The position numbers and the translations under genes are program-made. Below the pieces are notes generated by a model. That model was not told where the DNA came from and searched no databases. It worked only from the letters and a program-made list of their open reading frames with translations. Shown here piece after piece: positions 23,784-35,405 of a stretch of DNA of 64,000 nt. The first letter of the stretch is position 1; each line of letters starts with the position of its first letter. This DNA comes from Exophiala sp. HKRS030 (lineage: Eukaryota > Ascomycota > Eurotiomycetes > Chaetothyriales > Herpotrichiellaceae), in contig JAHWDD010000005.1 in assembly GCA_023897205.1 (NCBI GenBank), positions 2,852,001 through 2,916,000 of the forward strand, read 5' to 3'.

Positions 23784-24326
23784 TCATCCCTCTTCAAGAG
23801 CGAACAAGACCTTGATGAATAGACTGCACCCTTGACAGCCAACATAGATCTCTCCATGCTGACTCTCATTGTCAAGATCGGTCTCGGTCAAAACATAACC
23901 TTGTTCATCACCACACCGACAACTCTTGGACCAGATATTTTTGTGCCCGTCATGTTGCAAGTCTTCGAGGTCAAAGACTTCGACACCGATATGTGTATCC
24001 TTTTCGTTCGTCACAGAACCCTCCTTTTTGTCAAGTGTTTCATTATAAATCCTTCGCTTTCTGGGATCTGCTAGGACTTCGTACGCAATGACAATATCAT
24101 CGATCGAATACACCGGAGGGGAACTATCATGGAAGGGGGGCTTTTGGTGTTGTTGTTTCTTTGAGAGAGATACGTGTGCTGCCTTGTCCGGATGATGGAT
24201 CAACAATGCATTCCGGTATGCTGATTTGATGTCTTCTTGAGACACGCGGCTCCAGTCCGCACCGCGCGGGAGTTGGAGGACGTCGTAGTGGGTATGGGTT
24301 GTTGTTTTCTGATGAGTGGTGGACAT
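23784..24326 (-). CDS. DPH4: diphthamide biosynthesis protein 4 (J-domain plus CSL zinc finger)
   Basis: A single exon of 180 aa starts at the ATG at 24326; the frame is open to 24389 but without an ATG there. The N-terminal J domain includes THYDVLQLPRG, IKSAYRNALL, HHPDKAAH with the HPD tripeptide, and a final YEVLADPRKRRIYN. A DPH-type (CSL) zinc finger closes the protein: CRCGDEQGYVLTE and later VGCQGCSLFIKV. This order is diagnostic of Dph4/Jjj3, the cochaperone and iron-binding partner needed for the first step of diphthamide formation on elongation factor 2. A Lys/Gln/His-rich insert splits the J domain. It acts in the cytosol. Dph6, a later enzyme of the same pathway, is encoded at 47595 in this window. 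Confidence 0.92.
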   Translation of the reverse strand: MSTTHQKTTTHTHYDVLQLPRGADWSRVSQEDIKSAYRNALLIHHPDKAAHVSLSKKQQHQKPPFHDSSPPVYSIDDIVIAYEVLADPRKRRIYNETLDKKEGSVTNEKDTHIGVEVFDLEDLQHDGHKNIWSKSCRCGDEQGYVLTETDLDNESQHGEIYVGCQGCSLFIKVLFALEEG

Positions 24327-25043
24327 GGAATTCTCGGGAGTCTCGGACAGGAGATCACATGCGTGTCGATCAAAAGGTCGGAAGAGCACCCAAAATAGAG
24401 AAGGATGAATAGATGGTTACGAGTACGGAGCACGAACGAAGTTGTGATTTGAGGCTCTTTCTGCAATACTCGTTGGGGTGGTGGCGCGCCACAGGGCACT
24501 ATAACAACAGGGGTCGGTCGATCATCGTTATTGTTCTTGTTCCTTGATTCTGCAACCAGCGTGTAAACGGTGTTTCTGCTGACAATGCGTTTGCAAACAG
24601 AGGGTATGAGTACGAACAGACGCTGATCATGGCGACACTCATTACATCCTGCTGGATCCTGATTGTGGGGAGTTTTGTCGCTTCGACTCCAAGTTTTTCT
24701 ACGCCTGGACGTCATCGCCTTCCCACTGTTCCCTCCTTCTCCTCCTCTGGGGTGTGTTCAGGGCCCTGACCTGGCCTGGGCATGTTATGATGATGATGTG
24801 GTCTTTTGAGGAGCAACTCGTATGTATTATACATTCGTACGAGGTACTGATTCACTTTTCTTTTCAAGTCTGACACTGGGGAGAACCGTGTATCACCAAA
24901 CTTGTACTTGTATTTGTATACAATTAGGTAGGCCGGTGCCGGTTTTCTTCTTCCATGCGTATGTTTTGTACTTGTCCTTTGGAACTTGTCTCGTGCCCAC
25001 CTTTTGAAAACGAAAAGACAAGCTTCTCTCCGAGTCACTCGTC
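24327..25043. other. intergenic, divergent promoter
   Basis: Shared upstream region of DPH4 (minus) and the tricalbin-like gene (plus). A 108-codon minus ORF overlaps it but has no recognisable content and would lie inside the leader of the plus gene. Confidence 0.45.
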
Positions 25044-25392
25044 ATGGCCAGCGACGACGAATTCGAGCCAGACTCTCGTCAACGAAACTACAGAGCACCC
25101 TACACCGCCCGACACCCTATCCCTACCGTCCAAAAGTACAAGGCCGAGCGAAGTGAATTGAAGGGACAGCAAGAAGAGGCCGAGTCCGCACAGCACGACG
25201 ATGAGGATGATTCCAAGGTGAAACGAGCCTACCACGCCGCCAAGGGCGTAATCACCGGCGACGAGCCTCCGAGGTCCAGGCATGACCCGTACAGGACCGA
25301 GAATCGAAACGTTCAAGGCGCAGACACCCATGCCGAACCACGAGAAAGGCCCGAGGCTTCACAAGGAGAAGGAGAAGGAGACGAGCAGAATG

Positions 25393-25448
<56 letters not shown>

Positions 25449-28400
25449 CCAGGACAAGGGCGTTCACCGTCACAAGGTACTTCTGATACTCAAAGTAAGA
25501 GCGATGGAAAGTCCGACAAAGAGGCAAAGTCAGCTACCGAAGCTGTCGCGAGCGAGATCGATCCCAGACAAAAGAGGAAGGCTATGAAACACCAAAAGCG
25601 CAATGATGGAGGCAGAGAAGTGACAGACCCGGTCACGCATCTTCCAATCGTCATCAGAGACTCGACGAGAAAGGACCTAAAGCGAGCAGATGAGAACCTA
25701 CCCGCCGTCGGCGAGGACCCGGAGACCAAAACTGGGCCCGCAGGGGCAAGTAAATCGTCCGAAAGTCTCGATCGGGAAAAAGACGAATTACAGAAGAAAC
25801 ACAACGGTATGCAGAAGCTGTTTCCGCCGCCCAGCTTTGACGACTTGAAGAGTGAATTGGCAAAGACATATCAGATCGCCCTCGCTGCCGGGTTGGGGAG
25901 TATAGTCCTGCTAGTGTCTCTTTCGATGGTGGCCGTACAAGTTTTTGACCTGGACTTTTCTTCGCGCCGTGATGGCAGAAGGCGCTCAAGTGCAGTTTTC
26001 ACTACTTTCATACCGGCCGCGGCGATCTTCCTGACTTCGGTCGGTATCGGAGGAGTGGTGGTCTGGATTGTTCAGGGATGGTTGGGCAAGAAAGTCGAGG
26101 AGGTGTGGAAGGATGAAGTGTGGGATGCTGCGCGGTCCGAGGAAGTCGAGGCAAATGACTCGACAGACATCGTCCCCGAGTCGGTGTCCTGGTTGAACAA
26201 CCTCCTTGCCTCTGTGTGGCCGCTGATCAACCCGGATCTGTTCACCAGCATTTCAGACATGCTGGAAGATGTGATGCAAGCCTCTCTGCCGAAAGTCGTG
26301 CGAATGGTCAGCGTAGATGATCTTGGCCAGGGCAGCGAGGCGTTTCGGATACTGGGAGTCAATTGGCTGCCCACGGGAGCTGCCAGTCAGAGTGTCGGGT
26401 CGGATGGAAAGCTGGAATCTCCGAAAGATCAGGGCAACAGTGACAGGTCAGCTCCTGGTCAAGGGGAGATTCAGGATGGTGATGATGGAGAGGGAGAAGA
26501 CGGCAACGATGACAAGGATGGAGGTGAGAAGAACAACCAGGGCAAGAAGCAAGATGAGTTGGAACAGCAGGCCATCCGTGAAGGCATGGAAGCAGAGCAA
26601 GGTGACTTTGTCAACATGGAGCTTGCCTTTGCGTATCGTGCGAGATCATCCGGAAAGTCCCTGCAAGCAAAGGCAAAAAATGCTCATCTGTACCTGAAGT
26701 TCTACCTGCCCGGAGGCATTGCGGTACCTGTTTGGGTGGAGCTGAGAGGTATCATTGGCACCATGAGGTTACGATTACAACTCACACCGGACCCCCCTTT
26801 CTTCAGTCTTTGTACCTTGTCGTTCATGGGACAGCCGCAGGCGGATTTGTCCTGTGTACCACTGTCGAGGCATGCGCTTAACCTGATGGATGTCCCGTTG
26901 ATCTCATCTTTTGTGCAATCCTCAATCGATGCAGCTCTGGCCGAATATGTCGCGCCAAAGAGCTTGACCTTGGATCTCAAGGACATGCTGGTAGGTGATG
27001 ATTTCAAAAAGGATACCATCACTAGAGGCGTGGTGATGATATTTATCAAATCTGCAAAGGGCTTCAAAGAAGGTGACGGTGGCATCGGTCCGTTTGAAGG
27101 CTCGAGCGACTCGTACGTGACAGTATCCTGGGGCAAATTCGGCAAACCGGTCGCGTCGACGAGGATCATTGTCGACGATCAAGAGCCAGTGTGGAATGAA
27201 TGGTCGAATATTTTGGTGACGCCAGAGGAGGTCAATGCGGACGAGAAGCTACGTCTACAACTGTGGGACTCGGACAAATACACGGCTGACGATGACTTGG
27301 GACGTGTCGAGGTTGATCTGAAAGAACTCATGCACGGAACCAAGTTCAAGAATAAGATGGTCGACCGTGAAGACCGATTTGTCGGTGAAGATCCCGACGA
27401 GAAGATGCCCGGGACTTTGCAGTGGAGGGTGGGCTACTTTACCAAGATCAAGATCACCGAAGAACAACTTGCACGGCAGACGGCCGAGCCGGACATCAAG
27501 TCTCAGGCGGAGCTCCGCGATAGAGTCAACGAGACGGCGCAACGTAAATTGCGCGAGGCCACGGCGAAGGACGAGAGTAAGGAAATCAAGCAGCAGACAC
27601 AGGAAGATTACAAGGACCGGGAAGACCAGTTAATGATCTCGTCTCCGCCACCTGATGATTATCTGAGTGGAATCTTCAGCATTCAAATTCACAACATTAC
27701 GGGACTCGAGGTGCAGAAGCTGCAAAAGCAGGACAAGAAGAACAATCAGGGCGATCGCGAAGACGAGGCCGAGCACAGCGACGACATGCCTAGCAGTTAT
27801 GCAACCATCATCTTGAATCATCAGAAGATTTACCGGACCCGGACGAAGCCAAAGAACGCAAAGCCGTTCTTCAATGCCGGCACCGAGCGGTTTGTCCCCA
27901 ACTGGAAGACGGCAGAGGTCATGATCAGTGTTCGTGACGACCGTGAGCGCGAAGATGATGCTCTTCTGGGTATGATCTATCTACCGCTACGACGTGTCTT
28001 TGAGAAGAGAAGCCAGATCATGCAGACGTACCCTCTGGTGGGAGGGATTGGCTACGGACGCGCACGTATCAGCATGGTCTGGCGTAGTGTGGATCTGCAG
28101 TTGCCGAAGGAGCTGATGGGTTGGAATTATGGTACCCTTGAGGTCAAATCTCCCGTTCGCTCAAAGGGTGGCCGCGATGATTCTTTCACCCAGAACCGGA
28201 TCAAGTTGAGAACGAATCTGATGCGGGCGAAGATGCTACCTTCTGATGACGAAGACAAAGGAGTGTGGAAGCCCAAGCATGAGAAACAGTCATTGTTCTT
28301 GGCTGTTCGAAAGAGATATTCGAGTGCGTTGGTCGTGGAGTTTCGCAAGAGCGTGCTTGGTCCGGACAAGACGAGCCAGCTTGCCGTGCTTTGGTTGAAG

Positions 28401-29171
28401 GACATCCCGGACGAAGAGGAAGTGACGGTTCCTCTTAAGGTGTGGAAGGGTGGAAAGGATGCCATGCATCGTGCGACGACGAGCTATGGGTATGATGGGC
28501 AAGAGAATGAAGAGCCCATGGGAGAGATTGAGTTGACCTTGAAAATGTGGAGGGGATTGAGTGGTTATCACAAGAATTATGCCAATCGTGCATCGAATAC
28601 TGATATTAAGGATGTGATGGAAGTTTTGGATACGGCCAACGATGAAGGACAGGTATCCGATGATGATGAAGATGACGGAGCAGGAGAAGGTGATTCAGGG
28701 TATAGTTCGGACTCGGATTCGACAGAGTCTGGAGGGGATACCGAGAGCGATGCGAAACAAAAACAAGAAAAACAGAGTCGACGAAGGAACAACAAGAAAC
28801 TCCGAACGCACGCAAACGATGATAGTTCAGACGAAGACAGTGATGCCGGCAAGACTTCGAATTCGAAGCTAGACCCCACACAACTGGCGAGCAAACCTTT
28901 GGTAAAGGTCAAGGATGTGGCGGAGAAGGTTCTTAACGTCGACGGGCATAATGATCAAGACGACGGTTCGAGAGGTGCCCGGGCACAAATCCGGGATTAC
29001 AAGGACCATCATAAACAGATGCACAGGAAACACAAGGGGGTGATGCAGTGGAGGGGCGCGAGGACGTTGGATTGGATGGCCGGAAAGGTGAAGCGCGGGA
29101 AGGGAAAGATTGGGGAAGTTTTTGAACATGATGATGACAACAAGACTGGAGGAGTTGAGACTGAGGTGTGA
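25044..29171 (+). CDS. tricalbin-like ER tether with SMP and C2 domains
   Basis: A single 4.1 kb exon of 1375 aa. Two hydrophobic segments at about residues 275-300 and 320-347 form an ER hairpin. An SMP lipid-transfer domain spans about 375-650 (SVSWLNNLLASVWPLINPDLF...LGVNWLP...). C2 domains follow at about 660-770 (GVVMIFIKSAKGF...DSYVTVSWG), about 875-1000 (GIFSIQIHNITGLEV) and a weaker one about 1029-1160. This is the tricalbin / extended-synaptotagmin architecture: ER to plasma-membrane contact-site tethers that move lipids and respond to Ca2+. The N-terminus is long, acidic and disordered and carries 18 consecutive Gln residues (all CAA). An acidic spacer splits the SMP domain, and the C-terminus is Asp/Ser/Glu-rich. 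Subtype within tricalbins is uncertain; the Tcb3-like group is plausible. Confidence 0.88.
25395..25448 (+). repeat. CAA trinucleotide repeat, polyglutamine
   Basis: Eighteen perfect CAA codons within the disordered N-terminus of the tricalbin-like protein encode Gln18. A pure, in-frame trinucleotide tract of this length is likely length-variable between strains. Confidence 0.95.
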
Positions 29172-29942
29172 GGACGGTCTCAAACATGAGGATGAAGGAT
29201 TGAGGTTGAGAAAACGAACGGAATTGGTAATGGTATGGAAGAGTCACAACAGGGTGTCTCACACGTTGATGATACAAGCCTCCCTTTGAGTAGAGGCAGG
29301 CGACTGAGCAACGAAAAAACAACATGCTCATGATACCCGTGTATACAAGTGGGACTATGGAAAAAAGATCGATTTGGTTGGGTGAGTATCGAGTAATGAA
29401 GGCTCCCCAAGCAATTGACATGCTGCCTCGGTACCTTTGACAGGTACTTTTAATGAGTGGTGTACTACCTGTATCCTTACTATAATGCTATCGCACATCT
29501 GGACGGATATGTTCACTGGTAACGATGAACTCTTCTTTTTCGATCATCTCGGCCGAAAATGTCGTCCTCGTTACGGAGGGAGTAACTTGGGAAACATATA
29601 GAGGGAGTAATTTTGGTCCGTGGTCGGAGCAAGTCATTGACGATACTCCGTGTACGTATGATGGTCTGGCCTGAATCTGGAGATAATCTACTCGGTAGTA
29701 GTCGCAATGGATGTGATTTGGTGGGGGTGTATCATCCATATTACTAATTCATCATCTACGCTGTATCTTACTAGATATCTACGGATACGGCCTACATATA
29801 TTCTGAACTTGCTTATATTCAAATCGCACATCCCTCGCATCCTTCCAACCCAACTTGACGTACGTGTATACATACACTCTATCATCTCATTCCTTTCCGT
29901 CTTGACTTGACAAGCGTCAGCTAAGGGTTCCAAGATTTCAAC
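29172..29942. other. intergenic
   Basis: Tricalbin-like 3' UTR and GST promoter. Short overlapping ORFs only. Confidence 0.5.
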
Positions 29943-30899
29943 ATGGCCAACACCACCACAACTGTCAATGGTGACTCGACCAGTGACAATCCCGAAATCA
30001 TCCTGTACACCAACCACGGATGTCCTTGGGCTCACCGTGCACACATTGTCATAAGAGAACTAGGGTTGCCTTATAAAGAGGAAATCATCGATTTGGATAG
30101 ACCTAGAGATCCATGGTATTTGAAGATTAATCCTGTATGTTTTTTGTTTTCCTTCTCCAGACGCCACACACACACACACACTGATCGCCTCGTCATGATT
30201 TTCTTTCACAGAGAGGTCTAGTTCCGAGTGTCAAATACAATGGTGAAATCATCACCGAATCAGCAATCGTCTCTGGATTTTTGGCAGACGCACACCCTTC
30301 ACACCTGATCCCCCCCTCCGATGGTCCCGACTCCAAGAACGCCCTCTACCGTGCCCGAGTGGCTTTCTTCGTCGACACCTTCTTCACAAAGGCGATGCCG
30401 AAATTGTTCGCAGCTCAACGTGCAGAGGGTGCCACCGAAAAGGATTCCGCCGCCGAGGAGCTCGCCGAGATTTTTGCAAAAGAATTGGAACCACTCTTCA
30501 CTTGGGACGTCGTCGACGGGGATTCTCCCTTTTTCGGTGCAAGTAAAAGACTTACGCTCGCAGAGGTACGTTTCTCTCTTTTTTTGGGGGGGGGCAATCT
30601 TGTCCCATCAACTTCCTCGTCCAAAATAACAACGACTTGACTTGTTCTTATCGTGATGTATTTGACAGGCACTCACTGCACCATTTGTCCTGAGACTCAT
30701 AGCTTTGAGTAAACCAGAATACGACCTGGTTAGTCCCAAGATGATGTCTATGCTGGAATCAAAGACACCGAAATTCGCGGCTTGGGCCAAAAATGTCGTC
30801 AAGGAAGAAAGTGTGACCTATGTCTTTGACGAGAAAAAGGTCGCCGAGAGGACCAAGGCGAGGCTTGCCAAAATGGCGGCAGCCGAGAAGAAACTTTGA
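29943..30899 (+). CDS. omega-like glutathione S-transferase
   Basis: Exons 29943..30134, 30212..30565 and 30669..30899 with introns of 77 and 103 nt, all in phase 0, give 258 aa. The N-terminal thioredoxin fold contains GCPWAHRAHIV with an active-site type Cys at residue 27, as in omega-class and related fungal GSTs, then RGLVPSVKYNG and the glutathione-contacting ITESAIVSGFL. The C-terminal helical domain runs from about residue 100. Cys-type enzymes of this class act as thioltransferases or dehalogenase-like reductases rather than classical conjugating GSTs. It probably acts in the cytosol. It is the last conserved-looking gene before the accessory island, with 1.2 kb of non-coding DNA between. 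Confidence 0.88.
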
Positions 30900-30996
30900 T
30901 GATACTGACGAGACAGAACTCGTTGACACTACCTAGTAAGAGTAAAGAAGTCATGTGTATAGATACATAGATACATACATACAGACATACCTAGAG

Positions 30997-31028
<32 letters not shown>

Positions 31029-32062
31029 TTGATCCTCGAACAATCGTTGCTCATTTTGGTGCACATGTGACGGGTTTGGACCGGATGTGCACGTTACGCC
31101 CATGCGAGGCCGAACCCCCAGAACAGCCACGACACAAGGACTCGCTTGATCAAGGAGAAGTCAATTTCACCCACAGAGTCTCGTCCCTCGTCTTCGACGC
31201 GCTTGATGATTCGGTCATCCACCAGATAGATCCTCTTGGCTTTGGGCTCGTCCAGGATGAGCACCAAGATAAGTACACAAACACTTTCGGTACCGACGAT
31301 GGCATGCTCACCCGAACGACAGCAAATTGCCAAAGAGAGTGATGGGTATCCCGATTATGAAATCGAGAATGGAAAAGCCAGCGCCCAAGGCGCAACTCCT
31401 AAACGGCCGTTCATGTGGCTAACATTCTCCAAGAGGCTAGGCTGTCGTCACAGCTTCGTATGCGGCCTGCCGCCAGGCCTACTCGTCAACATATTTGTGG
31501 TGAAGCGAAACGTAATATCGACCCCTTCATCACCTCTCCATCGAAATGAGCCGCTGGTGTCGCCGCGCTCTCGTCACGCCATCTCAAGATGCCAGACAGG
31601 GGCCGGGTGAAAGGTGTGTTGCGGAATGTGCCCCAGACAGAATATTGGGCGGGATTCCGTGCGGTGAGATTGGCCGGCTTGGCTCCGGCGTGCGGTGTCC
31701 TCTACGCCTTGTCGGCCAGGGGATACAAAAATCCGGTTCTCAAATCCCGTTACTGTACGGAGTAGAAGTGCAAGACTATATAACACTAACGGCATTCCCA
31801 AAATCCGGAGTATAGCTATTGGACTGGAATGACGGTTTGCACTCCCACTCGGGATGGCAAGCCCGATGAGCGGCGTTTCCAAACCCGGAACACAGCTACC
31901 GGTCCTCGAGGGTGGTTGCCAGTAAGTTAAAACAGATGGCATGGCAAGTCGCATAAACACGGGCTCCTTGAGAACGGAAATGCCCTTTGGCGCGAACCGC
32001 GAAGGGTTTTGTCAGCAACATACAGACTTTGTTCTCACAGGCTAGCCAGAAACCTTTTCAGA
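30900..32062. other. intergenic, left border of accessory island
   Basis: Contains the TA/GT microsatellite at 30959-31028, one TACGGAGTA motif near 31757 and a TCCGGA palindrome at 31804-31809. ORFs of up to 128 codons in the middle have no recognisable content and overlap on opposite strands. Confidence 0.45.
30959..31028. repeat. compound ATAC / TA / GT microsatellite
   Basis: ATAC units are followed by (TA)n and then (TG)n. Located just 3' of the GST gene. Simple-sequence repeat, unrelated to coding sequence. Confidence 0.9.
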
Positions 32063-33890
32063 ATGGCTCACTCGACTGCCGCAGTCCTGATTCTGGGCTT
32101 GGTGTGCAGCACACTCTTGATGAGCATCAGGACCGCGTACCGGAAGCATTTGAGGTCAATCCCGGGACCCTGTTTGGCTCGGTTCACGGGCGTCTACCGG
32201 TTGAGCCTTGTTTGGAAGGGCGATGCCCCCGAGCAATATCGCAATGTCCACGCAAAACACGGCAAGATCGTGCGGGTTGGACCGAATCATGTTTCGGTCT
32301 CTGATCCGTCCGAGATACAAACCATCTACGGCATAGGGAGTAAATTTCTAAAGGTGAAGGCCATCCGTCTTTGATGTGATGGATCGACTGACGCACTTCT
32401 GAAAGACCGAGTTCTACACCTTGATGGGCCCGTTTTACAAGGGGGACGTGATGCACACCACCTTTTCGACGCGAGACCCGGCATACCATCGGAATCTTCG
32501 GAGCCAGGTGGCCGCGGTGTACTCGATGTCGAACGTCCGGAAGCTGGAGTGCTACGCCGACGAGTGTTCGGCAATCTTCATCGACGCCATGAAAGCCCGA
32601 TGCGCCGACCCGATCGACATTGCGCCGTGGCTACAGTGGTACGCGTTCGATGTGATCGGTGGCCTCACGTTCCAGAGGAGGTTCGGATTCATGGAAAAGG
32701 CAGGGGACATTGACAATATGATTGGGGGTCTGGACGTCGCACAGTCTTACGCACAGTTTGTCGGCCAATTTCCCAAGCTACACGACTATTTATTCGGTAG
32801 TCGGGTGCTCATGGGAACGCTCAAGAGGGTGTTTCCTAACTTGCCAGACCCCCTCGATAGGTTTATGGCTGTCACACTCCCCGATACTCCCAACTAGGAG
32901 CGAGAGTCGCTGATCGTTTCCACAGATCGCCGAGGAAGAGATTGTCAGATACAATACCACGGTACATCAGGATGGCTCCCGGGGCGACATACTTGCCCAG
33001 CTTCAAGCCACGAAAGATGGACAAGTCCCGTTTCGAGACATCGTCAACCACATCACGAACAACCTGTGAGTCTTCGGTCCGCCCCCCTTTGAGCGACCCA
33101 CCGTGCTGACAGATCACTCCTCCGGAAGCATTGCCGGCAGTGACACGACTGCGATTTCGCTGCGCGCGTGCATTTATTACCTTCTGAAGACGCCCCACGC
33201 GTACCACGCATTACAAGGTGAGATCGATGCTGCGTTTGCGTCTGGACGACTGTCCGAGTTTGTCACGTACGAGGAAAGCACGAAGCTTCCCTATCTGTAA
33301 GTTCCGTGACGGCCATGACTTTTGGGCGTTGGATACTAAACCGGGGTTCCAGCCAAGCGACAATCAAGGAGGCCATGCGCCTCCACCCCGGCGTGGGGTT
33401 TCCTCTCGAACGCCATGTGCCGCCCGAAGGCGCCGTCCTATGTGGCAAATATCTGCCCGGTGGCACGAACGTGAGCATGACGGCTCCGGTGGTACATCAC
33501 GATAGGACCATCTTTGGCGACGACGCCGAGTCCTTCCGTCCCGAGCGATGGCTGGAGACGGATGAAGTTCGTCTCAAGCAGATGGATCGGTGTTCACTCG
33601 CAGTAAGTTCTCTGGCTAGCCGTGCTCTACTAGGATCACCTCAGTAACCGGTGTCTCTGCCATCCCACCAACAGTTTGGTCACGGGGCTCGTTCTTGCTC
33701 GGGGAAGAACATCTCCTTGATGGAGATGGGTAAATTCATCCCGGTTCTACTGCGCAACTTTGAGCTGGAATGGGCTTCTGAGAAGCCGGAATGGACAACC
33801 TACTGTGCGTGGTTCTGGAAGCAGTCTGATATGCTGGTACGACTCAAGCTACGACGGCAGGGGGACACTAAAGGCCTGCCAGAAAGTTAA
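32063..33890 (+). CDS. cytochrome P450 monooxygenase (pisatin-demethylase-like)
   Basis: Exons 32063..32353, 32406..32870, 32926..33065, 33129..33296, 33353..33602 and 33675..33890 give 509 aa; five introns of 50-72 nt. The ATG at 32063 leads into a membrane anchor (AVLILGLVCSTLLM) then the Pro-rich hinge SIPGPCLARF. The I-helix motif AGSDTT appears after the exon 3/4 splice, the ExxR helix as EAMRLHP, PERW as RPERWLE, and the heme loop FGHGARSCSGKN with the ligand Cys at about 446. The end of exon 2 is the least certain splice (GTCACA donor chosen to keep frame). The GKNISLMEMGK tail after the heme loop is typical of P450s related to pisatin demethylase. ER-bound and reductase-dependent; substrate unknown. 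First gene of the accessory cluster. Confidence 0.85.
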
Positions 33891-34094
33891 TTGAATGGAA
33901 CAGAAATAAACCAATGTATCAATGTGGGAATTTTAACGTCGTGTCTGTACGAGAGCGTATCTATCTAACGACTCATAAACTGGTGTCTATCTTGAAATGA
34001 AGTATGGGGGTAACCAGAATCTTGCGAGGCGGTCATTCATATTGCGCTCTTTAGATATTGATGACACAACGATGAGCGCGTCTCAATCGCTGCT

Positions 34095-34851
34095 TCAATT
34101 CGGTACTCCACGCTCTGCGAGCTGTTCTGCTAGTAGTTCGAGCTGTTTGGGATCACGCCCACCTTTCAACCCGCAGTCAATCTCCTCCACGGCCCCGGTG
34201 CTTCCGTTGTAGACCCAGCCTGTGATGGGGATTGAGGGCTTCATGAGCGGATGCCGGCGCAGGAACAGCACATCGTCCACAACACTGCGGTCCAGCGCCT
34301 GTCGCTCCGTCTCGCCCTCCTTCCAATCAAATGGGACCCATGCGACGCCCTGGATCCACAAGTCTGCTCCCTCGAGGAATGGGCCGTCCTTCATGCCGGG
34401 GTCGTTCTTCGCGATGGCGTTGCGAAAGAACTCGTCGCTGCAGTGCAGAGATCCACAGTCTGATTTGTGTTAGATTCATAACCACCATGTTCGAGGCGAG
34501 GGCGATGACGGAGGGCAGGTCGTGGTGCGTTCTTCTCTTACCTGTATGGTGGATGACCATGATTTCCTTGATGTCGCTCAGAATCTCGATACTCGCCAAT
34601 GTGCGAATCACATCTGGAGGACTCGTCCGGCCGCCGCCATTCCGAATGATGAAAGCCTGATTGTGGCTTAACTGGAAGAAGTGGTCGGGACTACTACGCG
34701 CGTCGCAACAGGTGATGATCCCAACTCGAGAACTCGCACCCACTGGCGGATCCTGGTCTTTGAACACATTCTTCACGTAATTGTCATTGGCCGCCTTGAA
34801 GTCAAATGGAACGTAGGGATTAAAGCGATCATGACCGAGCGATTTCGACAT
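34095..34851 (-). CDS. beta-class carbonic anhydrase
   Basis: Exons 34851..34542 and 34459..34095 with an 82-nt intron give 224 aa. Zinc ligands and catalytic dyad are all visible: CCDARSS (the Cys-x-Asp-x-Arg motif) and, rebuilt by the splice, HHTDCGS (His and Cys ligands). The enzyme interconverts CO2 and bicarbonate; some family members instead hydrolyse COS or CS2. The frame is open further upstream to 35052 with a weak, hydrophobic leader; the ATG at 34851 begins MSKSLGHDRF, which looks like a natural start. No transit peptide, so cytosolic. It is divergent from the first FAD monooxygenase, sharing a 554-bp promoter, which suggests co-regulation within the cluster. Confidence 0.87.
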
Positions 34852-35405
34852 GATGAATGGCTTGTCGTTGCTTTTGAAGTGCCTTCTGGTGATGTGAAAT
34901 ATCGGAGAAAGGCCAAAAGGAAAGAAGAAGAGGAAAACACCGGCACCAAAAAGGCTGAACCATCGCAGCTTAACCTTATATTCTCTTATCGCCGACGGCA
35001 GCTGGCCGCTCCATCCTGGAGAAATTGCATAAGCTGCTCCCATATCGTTCACCTAATCTGGGGCTCGGCCATGGTGCAGACCGCGAGTGGAAGGTTCTTG
35101 GCATGTATGATGGAGACGCGGGAGTCGTGATGTCCGGCGGCTCAACACGACACGCGTGATGACAACGCATGAGCTAGAGCGAGATTGCAATCTGTCCTGG
35201 ATGCATCAGGGTCCGGATATTCGCTGTTGGCAGTGTAGGCACAGTATTTGGGCTCGCTCCGCGTGGAGCAAAGACCGAGGCATACTATATTATACTTTCA
35301 TTGCCCACCCTGAAAGCGAAACGCAGCGATAGTAAATCTCGCCTTGTACCTTGCCTCACGCCGAGAACGAGATAAAGACGACCGATATTGTACCATTGCA
35401 CCGCA
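34852..35405. promoter_or_regulatory. divergent promoter region, carbonic anhydrase / FAD monooxygenase
   Basis: A 554-bp spacer between two divergent starts. It contains a TCCGGA palindrome at 35212-35217. The part next to 34851 is open in the carbonic anhydrase frame but probably leader. Co-regulation is an inference from geometry. Confidence 0.4.

Noticed and set aside
24327..24389. Upstream extension of DPH4 to 24389
   Set aside because: The frame begins with GTG; the ATG at 24326 fits the family's N-terminus.
25252..25527. Minus-strand ORF with a long valine run
   Set aside because: Antisense translation of the CAA repeat in the tricalbin-like gene.
30959..31028. Possible CRISPR-like or tandem array
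   Set aside because: It is only a simple ATAC/TA/TG microsatellite; no spacers, and the genome is fungal.
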